The notes: generated by a model from the sequence alone, not told the origin. 64,000 nucleotides of DNA from an uncultured Sphingomonadales bacterium (GCA_903832325.1 CAILBC010000003.1:57320-121319); one strand, 5' to 3'. Positions 54,680-63,775 are shown, counted from the stretch's first letter. A program made the numbers and translations.

Positions 54680-57600
54680 ATGACGGATCACGAACCGCAC
54701 GATTCCGCCGCCCACCCTGACGCCGCCAACCCTGCCGCTGCGCCCCCGCGCAGCCTGGGCGAAGTGCTCGCCACACTCGAACATATCCTGCCGCCCGAAG
54801 ACGTGATCCACGTGATGATCGGGCTGATGCGCGAAATTTCCGCGCTGCACGAACGCGGCCTGGTCGCGCAGATCGGCCCGGGTTCGATCCGCGAATGTGC
54901 CGATGGCCGGCTGGAACTGGTCGACACGGGCGGCCTTGCGCCGTCGGGCAATCTTGCCGCGATCGACCGCGTGCAGCCCAAAGTTTCGACCGCGCTCAAG
55001 GTCGTGGGTGAATATCGCGTAACCAGCGATGAAGACAGCGGCACCCGGGTCGAAGACCTCAGCGCCGAAAGCGGCGACGAGGCGGCCATTACCAAGCCGG
55101 TCTACCTGCCCGATCTGCGCAGCTGGGAAATCGAGCTGGGCCACCACGACGATATTACCGATGTGTTCCTGGTCGGCCTGATCCTCGCCTGCTTTGCCTG
55201 CGGGCTCGATCCGGCCGATCCGGCGCAGATCGAACGCTTTGCGATGAACCGGGCCAACTTGTTCGCGATTGCGCCCAGGCTGCATCCGGTGCTCGCCTCG
55301 ATCATCCTTGAGGCCACCGCGCTCAATCGGCACGAACGTGCGACCGATCTGGCCGACCTTGCGCGGCGGCTCGAAACCTATCGCGATCAGCCGGTCGCGC
55401 TTGATGTTGAAAAGGTGCTCGCCGGCTCGCACGGCACAGCCGGGCGGCGCGGCGCGGTGCTGGCGCATCTGCGCGACCGGCTGTTCGACTTGTCGCGCCG
55501 CAACAAGCTGATCCATTTCCGCCCGACCCAATCGAGCGTCAATCTGACCGAGGCGAGCATGCCGATCGTGATGCGGATCGAATCGATCCGCCCCGATCAG
55601 CTGTGCACGTGGAAAGGGCGGTTCGTCGATGACGTGCTGTCGGGCAAGGCGGTGCCGCTCAACCGCTGGCTGCGCTTTGAAGATCAGCCGCACTTGCCCG
55701 GATCGTTCGACCGCCTGATCCAGGAAACCCGCCGCGACCGCGCCGAATATGGCTTCAGCCACTTGCGGCTGGTGGTTGCCTTTCTGCACTGGCACAATCT
55801 GAAGGAAGCGCCCAACGAACGGATCACCTCGCCCTTGCTGTGGCTGCCGGTTGAAGTGGCCAGAACCAAAGGCGTGCGCGACCAGTACATGGTGCGCTGC
55901 CCCGAAACCGTGGCGGAATTCAATCCGGCGCTGCGCCACATGCTGCGCCAGCTCTATGCCATCGAACTGCCCGATGAAATCGATCTGGCCAAAGTGCGGC
56001 TGGACGACGTGCACGCCGATATCCTGCGCCAGATCCATGCCAGCGAGCCGGGCGTGCGGCTCGATCTGCAGGAACGGCCGCAAATCCAGCTGATCCACCG
56101 CAAGGCGGCGCAGCGGGTCAACCGGTTCAACCGCCGGCGCAATGCGGCCCGCGAAACGGTCAGCACCCGTACCGATTTCAGCTATGCGCGCGATGATTAT
56201 CGCCCGCTGGGCCACGCGCTGTTCGAAAAATTCGTAAAGCCGTCGCCCCTGCCGCAACGCATTGCCGCCGGCGGATCGCTGCGCCCGCGCCCCGAACGCG
56301 CCGCTGCCGAAACCGAAGCGCTGAGCTATGCCAAAGGCGGCGGCGAAGGGCACAGATTCGCCTGGGAACTGGACCTTACGCAAGTCACTCTGGCCAATCT
56401 CAACTACAGAAAAATGTCGCTGGTGCGCGATTATGCCGATCTGATCGACCGGCCTGGCGCCTTGCCGGGGTTTGATCAGGTCTTTTCGATCGAGCCGCGC
56501 CCGTTTGTGCAGGATGTTCCGCCCGAGCTGCCGATTGGCGAACAGTGGAATGTGGTGCCTGCCGATGCCACGCAGGATGCCGCGGTGGCGCTGGCGCGGA
56601 CCGGGCGCAGCTTTATCATCCAGGGGCCGCCGGGCACCGGAAAATCGCAAACCATTACCAATCTGATTGCCGATTATGCCGGCCGGGGCAAACGGGTGCT
56701 GTTCGTCTGCGAAAAACGGGCCGCGCTCGATGTGGTGTTCCATCGCCTGGGCCAGGCCGGGCTCGACGGGCTGGCCTGCATCATCCACGATTCGCAGGAA
56801 GACAAGAAGGCCTTCATCGCCGATCTGAAAGGGCATTACGACACCTGGGGGCGCACCGCCGACGGCCACGAACAAAAGCGCAAGGCGCGCGACCGCACGG
56901 TCAGCGCGCTGGCGCAGCATATCGGGGCCATCGCGCAATACGATGCCGCTGTTGGTGCGGGCGGGGACGATCCGGGCGGGGGTGGCGCGGGGGCAAGCCT
57001 GCGCAGCCTGGTGCGGCGGGCGGCGCTCGTGCCGCCGCCGCCGGGCGGCATGGGACAGGCCCTGCGCGAACGCCTGCCGGGCCTTTCCGCATGGGATGCG
57101 GGCCAGCCCATGGCCGAACGCACGGTACGGGTGGTGCGCGATCTGTCCGGCCTCGACAGCCTGGCCGCGCACCCGTTTGCCCTGATCAATCCGGCGACCC
57201 TTGCCGATGAACGCCCTTATGCCCGCGTGGCCGCGATGATCGACCGTGCCGAAGGCCTGCTGGCGCAGCTTGATCGCTGGCTCGATGGCGGCAGCCCGGT
57301 GGTCAGCGGCGAAACCGCGCTGCAATGCGCGCTCACCACCACCACGCTGGCGCGGCGCTTGATGGAAACCGGGCTTGGCCACACGCTGGCGCTGCTCGAT
57401 CCGGCGTCCGATGTGTCGGACCGGCTGCACGCCGATCTTGCCCGTATTGCGCGAATCAAGGGGCAGCATGGCGCCGCTGCGGCGCAGGCGGCAAACTGGC
57501 ACGATCCGTTCGATCCGCGCGACACGCAGGCGGCGCTCGAACTGGCCCGCGCAAAAGAAGGTTCACTGTTGCGCTGGTTCAGCGGCGCCTGGCGCAGCCT

Positions 57601-60241
57601 GCGCCAGACGGTGCAGGCGCGTTATGACTTTTCCGCCCACGCGGTCGCGCCGCGCATTTCGGCGGTGCTCGAATTGCTCGCCGCGCAGCATGCCGCCGCG
57701 GCCGAACTTGCGGCGGCGCAGGCCGAACTGGGCGAACGGCTGCACTCTGCCGATCTGCCCGGGCTGATTGCGCTGCGTGATGACCTGTCCGGCCTCGTCC
57801 ATCTTGATGGCACGAGCCGGCGCTTGATCGATCAGGCTGGCCAATCGGGCCGCGCGCGCGAAATTCTGGCGGGTGAGGCGCGCTTTGCCGAAGTGTTGCG
57901 CCAGCTCGAACTGTGTCTGGGCGACGTGCTCGATGGTGCCGCGCAATGGGCCTTTGACCAGATCGGCGAGCGCCTGCGCGACATGCGCGAGGTGCTGGAG
58001 GATTTGCCCGATCTGCTGCCGGCGCTGACCGAAGTGCATCGCGCCGACCCCGGCGTTGCGCTGGCGCTGCGCAGCCTCGCGCTGCCGCTGCCGGCGATCG
58101 AGGCGCTGGTAATCGATGAGGCGATTGCCCGGCTGGAACGCGAACGGCCCGAAATCCGGCGGTTCGATGTTGAACGGTTGCTGGTCGCCTCTCGCCGCGC
58201 GGCGGCAGGCCGCGACCGCCTGCGCGATGACAATGCCGAGGCGATCAAGGCCACGCTCCACCGCCAGTTTCGCGATCATGTCAAACTGTCCGAACAATCG
58301 GTGACCCAGCTTGATCCCGCCGGGCGCGCCTTCAAGAAAGCCTATGCCGCCGGCCGGCGCGAGATCGAGCACGAATTCGGCAAGACCATGCGCCACCGGT
58401 CCATCCGCGACCTGTCCAGCGGCGATCCGGGCGCAGTGGTCAATGATCTGAAGCCGATCTGGCTGATGAGCCCGCTTTCGGTGTCGGACACGCTGCCGCT
58501 TGTGCCCGCGCTGTTCGATGTGGTGATTTTCGATGAAGCCAGCCAGATCCCGATCGAAGAGGCCGTGCCCGCGCTGTGCCGGTCTGGCCAGGCGATCATC
58601 GTCGGCGATGAAATGCAGCTGCCGCCGACCAGTTTCTTTGCCACCGCGATCGAAGATGACGACATGCAGGTCATGGCCGAAGAAGATGGCGAAACCATCG
58701 CCATCCTGCTCGATGCCGACAGCCTGCTCAACCAGGCGGCGCGCAACTTGCCCGCCACGCTGCTGGCCTGGCACTATCGCAGCCGGTTCGAGGCGCTGAT
58801 CAGCTTTTCCAACGCGGCGTTCTATGGCGGGCGGCTGGTGACCATCCCCGATCGCAGCCTGCGCAGCGCCGGCGGGCAGCCGGCCGCAATCGCTTCGGAC
58901 GATGAAGACCACTGGCTGGCCGGGGCAGACCGTCTGCTGTCCACCCCCATTTCCACCCACCGCATTGCCGATGGCGTCTATGACAACCGCATCAATATGC
59001 CAGAGGCACGCTATATCGCCGGGCTGGTCCGTGCATTGCTGGCCCGCGATACGGGCCAGAGCATCGGCATCGTCGCCTTTTCCGAGGCCCAGCAAAGCGA
59101 AATCGAAACCGCGCTGGACCGTATGGCGGCGGCGGATGCGGATTTTGCCGCGGCGCTGGAACGCGAATATGCGCGCGAAGACAACGGCCAGTTCAACGGC
59201 CTGTTCGTCAAGAATCTGGAGAACGTGCAAGGCGACGAACGCGACATCATCCTGATGAGCGTGTGTTATGCCCCCGGGCGCGACAGGCGCATGGTGATGA
59301 ATTTCGGCCCGATCAACCAGCGCGGCGGGGAAAAGCGGCTCAATGTGATTTTCAGCCGCGCGCGGCGCCACATGGCAATCATCTCGACCATCGCGCCCGA
59401 GGCGATCACCAATGTGCACAACGACGGGGCACGCGCGCTGCGCAGTTTCCTTGCCTTTGCCGAAGCGCAATCCGCCGGCGCGCACGATCACGCGCAGGCG
59501 GTGCTGGCCACGCTCAATCCCGATGCCGGCCAGACGTTCGGCGCCGCGCCGCCGGCCGATGCGGTGCGCGATGCCATTGCCGCTGCACTGCGCGAACGTG
59601 GCCATGGCGTGCATGATCATGTCGGCGGCGCCAGTTTTCGTTGCGACCTCGCCGTGGTCAATGCCGCGGGCGATGGCTATGCGCTGGGCATCCTGCTCGA
59701 TCGCGACGAACCGCAGGGCCGCTCGGTGGAAGAACGCTTTGTCTTTCGCCCCGGCATCTTGCGCAGCTTTGGCTGGCGCGTGCTCGATCTGCCGGTTGCG
59801 TCGTGGCACCGCGCGCCCGGCGCGATGATCGACCGGATCGAGGCCGAACTCGCGCGATCAAGCTGGGATCTGGCCGACAGCGACCCTTATGCCGGGGTCA
59901 CGCTGCCAACAGACCCGAAAACGGCCCCGCGCGCGCGCGAAACTGCCGCCAACCCGTCACCGACGCCAAAAACGCAGATGCCAGAAACCCAGATGCCCGC
60001 AACGCAGCCGCCCGCCGCGCCGCAAGTGGCTGCCGGGATGACCGAGTTTCGCCTGGTTGAAGGCAAATCGAGCAAGTTCTGGCGCGTCGGCGTGAACGGC
60101 TGCGATCTGATCGTCGAATTCGGCCGGATCGGCACCAATGGCCAGAAAGTCGTCAAGACATTCGACGATGAAGACCGCGCCCGGCGCGAGGCGGCAAAGC
60201 TGACGCTGGAAAAGACGCGCAAAGGCTATCAGGAAATCTGA
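54680..60241 (+). CDS. Giant pseudokinase-DUF4011-SF1 helicase-nuclease-like-WGR protein
   Basis: 1853 residues. Domains as I read them: residues ~45-235, a degenerate Ser/Thr-kinase C-lobe (LMREISALHERGLVAQIGPGSI in place of the HRDxxxxN loop; TDVFLVGLILACFACGLDP); ~260 onward DUF4011 (LRDRLFDLSRRNKLIHFRP); SF1 DNA2/UPF1-like helicase with Walker A GPPGTGKSQT (~650), a ~600-residue insertion, motif II VVIFDEASQIP (~1281), III VGDEMQLPPTS, IV AWHYRSRFEALI, V NLENVQGDERDII (~1512) and VI LNVIFSRARRHM; ~1628-1727 a restriction-endonuclease-like fold; ~1786-1853 a WGR domain (FWRVGVNGCDLIVEFGRIGTNGQ). Similar helicases occur in anti-phage systems. Cotranscribed with the M48 protease. Confidence 0.85.
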   Translation: MTDHEPHDSAAHPDAANPAAAPPRSLGEVLATLEHILPPEDVIHVMIGLMREISALHERGLVAQIGPGSIRECADGRLELVDTGGLAPSGNLAAIDRVQPKVSTALKVVGEYRVTSDEDSGTRVEDLSAESGDEAAITKPVYLPDLRSWEIELGHHDDITDVFLVGLILACFACGLDPADPAQIERFAMNRANLFAIAPRLHPVLASIILEATALNRHERATDLADLARRLETYRDQPVALDVEKVLAGSHGTAGRRGAVLAHLRDRLFDLSRRNKLIHFRPTQSSVNLTEASMPIVMRIESIRPDQLCTWKGRFVDDVLSGKAVPLNRWLRFEDQPHLPGSFDRLIQETRRDRAEYGFSHLRLVVAFLHWHNLKEAPNERITSPLLWLPVEVARTKGVRDQYMVRCPETVAEFNPALRHMLRQLYAIELPDEIDLAKVRLDDVHADILRQIHASEPGVRLDLQERPQIQLIHRKAAQRVNRFNRRRNAARETVSTRTDFSYARDDYRPLGHALFEKFVKPSPLPQRIAAGGSLRPRPERAAAETEALSYAKGGGEGHRFAWELDLTQVTLANLNYRKMSLVRDYADLIDRPGALPGFDQVFSIEPRPFVQDVPPELPIGEQWNVVPADATQDAAVALARTGRSFIIQGPPGTGKSQTITNLIADYAGRGKRVLFVCEKRAALDVVFHRLGQAGLDGLACIIHDSQEDKKAFIADLKGHYDTWGRTADGHEQKRKARDRTVSALAQHIGAIAQYDAAVGAGGDDPGGGGAGASLRSLVRRAALVPPPPGGMGQALRERLPGLSAWDAGQPMAERTVRVVRDLSGLDSLAAHPFALINPATLADERPYARVAAMIDRAEGLLAQLDRWLDGGSPVVSGETALQCALTTTTLARRLMETGLGHTLALLDPASDVSDRLHADLARIARIKGQHGAAAAQAANWHDPFDPRDTQAALELARAKEGSLLRWFSGAWRSLRQTVQARYDFSAHAVAPRISAVLELLAAQHAAAAELAAAQAELGERLHSADLPGLIALRDDLSGLVHLDGTSRRLIDQAGQSGRAREILAGEARFAEVLRQLELCLGDVLDGAAQWAFDQIGERLRDMREVLEDLPDLLPALTEVHRADPGVALALRSLALPLPAIEALVIDEAIARLERERPEIRRFDVERLLVASRRAAAGRDRLRDDNAEAIKATLHRQFRDHVKLSEQSVTQLDPAGRAFKKAYAAGRREIEHEFGKTMRHRSIRDLSSGDPGAVVNDLKPIWLMSPLSVSDTLPLVPALFDVVIFDEASQIPIEEAVPALCRSGQAIIVGDEMQLPPTSFFATAIEDDDMQVMAEEDGETIAILLDADSLLNQAARNLPATLLAWHYRSRFEALISFSNAAFYGGRLVTIPDRSLRSAGGQPAAIASDDEDHWLAGADRLLSTPISTHRIADGVYDNRINMPEARYIAGLVRALLARDTGQSIGIVAFSEAQQSEIETALDRMAAADADFAAALEREYAREDNGQFNGLFVKNLENVQGDERDIILMSVCYAPGRDRRMVMNFGPINQRGGEKRLNVIFSRARRHMAIISTIAPEAITNVHNDGARALRSFLAFAEAQSAGAHDHAQAVLATLNPDAGQTFGAAPPADAVRDAIAAALRERGHGVHDHVGGASFRCDLAVVNAAGDGYALGILLDRDEPQGRSVEERFVFRPGILRSFGWRVLDLPVASWHRAPGAMIDRIEAELARSSWDLADSDPYAGVTLPTDPKTAPRARETAANPSPTPKTQMPETQMPATQPPAAPQVAAGMTEFRLVEGKSSKFWRVGVNGCDLIVEFGRIGTNGQKVVKTFDDEDRARREAAKLTLEKTRKGYQEI

Positions 60242-60245
60242 TGCC

Positions 60246-60343
60246 GAGGTGCGGTGAGCGTGACTCACCGCACCTCGGTATAAGCCCGCGCGGCGCTTGA
60301 GCGTTACGAGGTGCGATGCGTTCGGCTCATCGTACCGCCGTCT
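60246..60343 (+). repeat. Structured intergenic repeat, copy 2
   Basis: Begins 5 bp after the helicase stop. The 5' part, with two flanking bases, folds as a perfect 15-bp stem (60244-60258 with 60264-60278, loop CGTGA); then the invariant 20-mer GGTATAAGCCCGCGCGGCGC (60277-60296); then a 3' hairpin GTGCGATG/CATCGTAC (60311-60318 with 60328-60335) with a G-U pair where copy 1 has G-C. It is exactly 11,100 bp downstream of copy 1 in the same orientation. Confidence 0.85.
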
Positions 60344-60356
60344 CAGCCCCTTGGCA

Positions 60357-61247
60357 TCATGTCCGGGGCAAAGCGGCGATGTGTTCGGGGCCGATGCCGC
60401 AGCACCCGCCCAGGATCGTCGCGCCGGCATCGCGCCAGGCGCGGGCAAACACGGCATAGCCCGCGGGATCGAGATCGGCGCGGATATCCAGCAGCACCGC
60501 GTTGGCCTCGGCCTCTTCGGGCTGGGGCGGAAAGGCATTGGCATAGACGCCGATGCGCAGATCCGCCGCCGCCGCGCGCGCGGCGCGCACCGCATCGGCC
60601 ATCATTTCGGGCTGGCTGCAATTGAACAGGATCGCCGTGGCGCCCAGCTTTTGCGCCAGCAGCGCGGCCTCGGTCACGCTTTCGCCCGAACGCAACTGCG
60701 CGATCGCGCCCGGGTGCGTATCGTCGAGCGTGAACGACAGCCACAGCGGCTTGCCCGTGGCGGCGGTCAGTTCGCCCACCAGTTCCGCCTCGCTCAGGGA
60801 CGACAGCGTTTCGGCCAGCCAGTGATCGACATTGGGTGCCAGCGCATCCACCAGCACGGCCAGGATCGGCCGGGCGCGGTCGATATCGACCAGATCGGGC
60901 CGGTATGATCCGCAAACCGGAGGCAGCGACCCGGCCACAGCAACTTTGCGCGCCGCACCATCGGCCACGCCGCGCGCCAGCGATCCGGCCAGCGCGGCCA
61001 GATCAGCACCTTGCGCGGCAAAGCGGTCCTCGCCGATGTGGAACGGCACCACCGCATAAGTATTGGTGGTGATCACATCGGCGCCGGCTTCGACATAGCT
61101 TTGATGCACGCGTGCGACGAATTCGGGCGCCTCGATCAGCGCCAGCGCCGACCATTCGGGCTGCTTGAACGGCGCACCGATACGTTTGAGTTCGCGCCCG
61201 GTCCCGCCATCGAGCAGGGTAACGGGGGCGGGGGCAGTCTTGGTCAC
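60357..61247 (-). CDS. Homocysteine S-methyltransferase family protein
   Basis: 296 residues. Transfers a methyl group (from S-methylmethionine, betaine or another donor) to homocysteine or a similar thiol. The start VTLLDGGTGRELKRIGAPF, the AGADVITTNTYAV block and zinc cysteines in ILFNCSQPEMM and ILGGCCGIGPEHI are those of MmuM/BHMT enzymes. Convergent with the giant helicase; the structured repeat lies at its 3' side. No methionine-cycle genes adjoin it. Confidence 0.9.
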   Translation of the reverse strand: MTKTAPAPVTLLDGGTGRELKRIGAPFKQPEWSALALIEAPEFVARVHQSYVEAGADVITTNTYAVVPFHIGEDRFAAQGADLAALAGSLARGVADGAARKVAVAGSLPPVCGSYRPDLVDIDRARPILAVLVDALAPNVDHWLAETLSSLSEAELVGELTAATGKPLWLSFTLDDTHPGAIAQLRSGESVTEAALLAQKLGATAILFNCSQPEMMADAVRAARAAAADLRIGVYANAFPPQPEEAEANAVLLDIRADLDPAGYAVFARAWRDAGATILGGCCGIGPEHIAALPRT

Positions 61248-61384
61248 AGGGTAGTCTCCGGCAGGGTTTCAAGGCGCCTCTGTTCAGGGCAGAGGGAATT
61301 GGAGCAGATCGACGGGGCTTGTCGGGGCCTTGCGGCCTCCCGTCAAGGCCACTTGGCCGCGCCCGCCTGCCCGCCTGTCGCCGA

Positions 61385-62932
61385 TCAGCTGTGATCCCGA
61401 TGTTCGCGGTCGGCCGGCGGGGCCGGACGCGGTTGTGGACGGGGCGGTGGTGGCGGGGCCGGGCGCGGCTGGGCCTGGGGCGCAGGTGCGTGATAGGCAT
61501 TCGGCGCGGGCATGGCCTGCGGCGCGGGATGCGGCGGCGGGGCATAGCCCGGTTGCGGCTGCCGGCTGGCCTGCGGCGGCGCATAGCCAGGATTTGCGGG
61601 ACGCGGTGGCGGGGTATAACCCTGCGGCGGCGTTTGGCGCGGTGCCTGGCCATAGCCGGAGCCCGGCTGACCCTGAGGCTGGCCCTGCGGATAGGCGCGC
61701 GGCTGGTTGCCGTAGCCAGGCTGACCCTGGGGCTGGCCCTGAGGCTGGCCCTGCGGATAGGTGCGCGGCTGGTTGCCATAAGTCGGCTGCCCTTGCGGCT
61801 GGCCCTGGGGCGCAGGGCGCGGCGGCTGATAGGCGCCCTGGGCTGCGGGCGCGCCCATTGGCGGCGCCCCGCTGGCACGGCCCATCGGCTGGCCGGGGTA
61901 TTGGCCCTGACCCTGTGGGCCGCGGCCGGCCTGTCCTGTGCCATTCGGCGCCATTCCGTTCGGCGCCATGCCGCGCGGGCCGGTTCCTGCCGGATTCAGG
62001 CCGTTCTGACCAGTTCCCGGCTGGCCCATTCCCGGCTGGCCCATTCCACGCCCAGGCATCTGGCCATTGGCGGGCCGCTGATAGGCGGGGGGTGCACCGG
62101 CAACGGCCACGCCCGTGGCCAGCGCCGCGGCGCGCGGGATCGGCGCGCCATCGGTGCTCACCCGGTGCACGGCCGGTGGATGCCACGCCGGGGTCAATTG
62201 CCCGGCGGTGTTGTGCGGGTTGGTGGCCGCCTGTTGCAGGTGCTGCTGCTGCACCGGGGTGGGGGCAATGTGCGGTGCCTGCATCACACGCATTTCTTCG
62301 GGCCGGGGCCGATCCATCACGCCGCCGTTACCGCCGTTATAGCTCACGCGCGGGCCGTTGTTGATCACCGTGACCGGGCGGTAATAGACATTGGTCACGT
62401 TCACATTGGTCACGTTCACCACCGACCGGTTATAGGCGACATGGCCGTGGTCCCAGTATCCGCCTTCCCAGCCGTGCCCGTGATAGCCGTGGCCATAATC
62501 GATCCCGCCATACCAGCCCACTTCGTGCGCCCAGTATCCATCATGAAACCGGAACGCGCCGCGGTCCCAGCCCCACCACGCCGGGGTCCACAGCAGACCC
62601 TGTTCGGGCGGCAGATCCCAATAGCCGTCGACCCAGTAATAATCGTCGATCCAGTCGCTCCACGCCCAGTATCCGGGCACCCACAGGTAATCGGGGCCGG
62701 GCAGCGGTGGCTGGTCATAATCGGGGATTGGCGGCGGTGCATAGCCGATGCGGATATCCAGCCCCACCGAAAATTCCGCCCGCGCCGTGCCGGGCAGGGC
62801 CGCAAGTGCGAATACCGGGGCAAGCACTGCCAGCGCGCCCGCTGCGCGCAAGGATGCAAGGTGCCGGGTGATAGTGGAGATGGCGTGCGCGCGCATGGAA
62901 CGGGTCCTTTGGCTGGCAGATACGGTGTGCAT
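61385..62932 (-). CDS. Exported YXWGXW-repeat protein with Gln/Pro/Gly-rich tail
   Basis: 515 residues (ATG 62896 would remove 12). An N-terminal signal (LRAAGALAVLAPVFALAALPGTARA) precedes a mature region with repeated aromatic motifs YLWVPGYWAWSDW, YYWVDGYWDLPPEQGLLWTPAWWGWDRG and HDGYWAHEVGWYGG, the WXXGXW/YXWGXW family pattern of unknown function in envelope proteins. The second half is low complexity, with GMGQPGMGQPG, QGQPQGQP and PPP runs. Probably cell-surface or periplasmic; followed by the methyltransferase gene after ~140 bp. Confidence 0.7.
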   Translation of the reverse strand: MHTVSASQRTRSMRAHAISTITRHLASLRAAGALAVLAPVFALAALPGTARAEFSVGLDIRIGYAPPPIPDYDQPPLPGPDYLWVPGYWAWSDWIDDYYWVDGYWDLPPEQGLLWTPAWWGWDRGAFRFHDGYWAHEVGWYGGIDYGHGYHGHGWEGGYWDHGHVAYNRSVVNVTNVNVTNVYYRPVTVINNGPRVSYNGGNGGVMDRPRPEEMRVMQAPHIAPTPVQQQHLQQAATNPHNTAGQLTPAWHPPAVHRVSTDGAPIPRAAALATGVAVAGAPPAYQRPANGQMPGRGMGQPGMGQPGTGQNGLNPAGTGPRGMAPNGMAPNGTGQAGRGPQGQGQYPGQPMGRASGAPPMGAPAAQGAYQPPRPAPQGQPQGQPTYGNQPRTYPQGQPQGQPQGQPGYGNQPRAYPQGQPQGQPGSGYGQAPRQTPPQGYTPPPRPANPGYAPPQASRQPQPGYAPPPHPAPQAMPAPNAYHAPAPQAQPRPAPPPPPRPQPRPAPPADREHRDHS

Positions 62933-63406
62933 GCCGGGTCTTGCTCCAACAATCCAGACCCTGCGATGAACGGCGGGGCGTCAGAGCACCTTTTTCAGCT
63001 TTAGGCGCAGCATCTTGCCCGTAATTGGACGGATTCGGCCCACGATCGGGCGGCGCCGGGTCAAAAAGCGTGAGGCGCAGCTTTGACGTTTGCGCGCGAA
63101 TCCGGTATCTGTTGTCGCGTCATCATGCCGCCGTGTCCGTATGCAGACGGACGCGGCGATTTGTGCCGTAATGATGCGCAAATGCTGTTGACGCCCCCTG
63201 CGAATCCGCCTAAGCGCGCCTTTCACTCGAAACCGTGTGGAGGAATGCAACTCACGTCAGACTGCCCCTGGGCTCTGGCTGGGTGACATACCCTTTTCGC
63301 GCGTGTCGGGTGTTTTCGCTATGAGATAGGGACCCTTTGCAGGGGGTGGGCCAGGCGGCCCGTCAGCCTGCAGCACGGTGCCCTGTGGAGCTGAACGGAG
63401 AATAGA
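62933..63406. other. Non-coding region with rpsM promoter and leader
   Basis: About 470 bases without a gene. It holds the divergent promoter zone of the YXWGXW gene, the TTGACG-N17-TATCTG promoter for rpsM (63083-63111) and a ~290-nt leader with a 12-bp hairpin, CGCCGTGTCCGT paired with ACGGACGCGGCG (63129-63140 with 63147-63158). Confidence 0.65.
63083..63111 (+). promoter_or_regulatory. Promoter of the rpsM (alpha) operon
   Basis: TTGACG and TATCTG separated by exactly 17 bp, close to sigma-70-type consensus in this GC-rich genome. Transcription from about 63118 would give rpsM a leader of about 290 nt. Confidence 0.65.
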
Positions 63407-63775
63407 GTGGCTCGTATTGCCGGGGTCAACCTCCCCACCAACAAGCGCGTGATCGTTGCGCTGACCTACATTCACGGGATCGGGGCGTTCAAGGCTCGCG
63501 AAATCGCCACCAAGCTGGGGATCGATCACAGCCGCCGCATTCAGGACTTGTCCGATGCGGAAGTGCTTCAGATCCGTGAAACGATCGACGCCGAACACAC
63601 CGTGGAAGGCGATCTTCGTCGCGAAACCGCGATGAACATCAAGCGCCTGATGGATCTGGCCTGCTATCGCGGCCTGCGCCATCGCAAGGGCCTGCCGGTT
63701 CGTGGCCAGCGCACGCACACCAATGCGCGCACCCGCAAGGGCAAGGCCAAGCCGATCGCCGGCAAGAAGAAGTAA
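63407..63775 (+). CDS. rpsM: 30S ribosomal protein S13
   Basis: Head protein forming intersubunit bridges; 122 residues with GTG start ([26 protein letters not shown]), GGAG at 63397-63400. C-terminal [34 protein letters not shown] is conserved. It begins a new transcription unit: its usual neighbour adk is 16 kb upstream and no rpmJ is seen before it. Confidence 0.99.
   Translation: MARIAGVNLPTNKRVIVALTYIHGIGAFKAREIATKLGIDHSRRIQDLSDAEVLQIRETIDAEHTVEGDLRRETAMNIKRLMDLACYRGLRHRKGLPVRGQRTHTNARTRKGKAKPIAGKKK

Noticed and set aside
53483..57502. 1339-residue open frame antisense to the protease and helicase genes
   Set aside because: Arg/His/Gln-rich shadow composition; both sense genes carry clear catalytic motifs.
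49146..60343. Direct repeats as attachment sites of a recent mobile island
   Set aside because: The copies differ at about a quarter of positions and no integrase or transposase is present, so a recent integration is not supported; kept only as a structural repeat pair.
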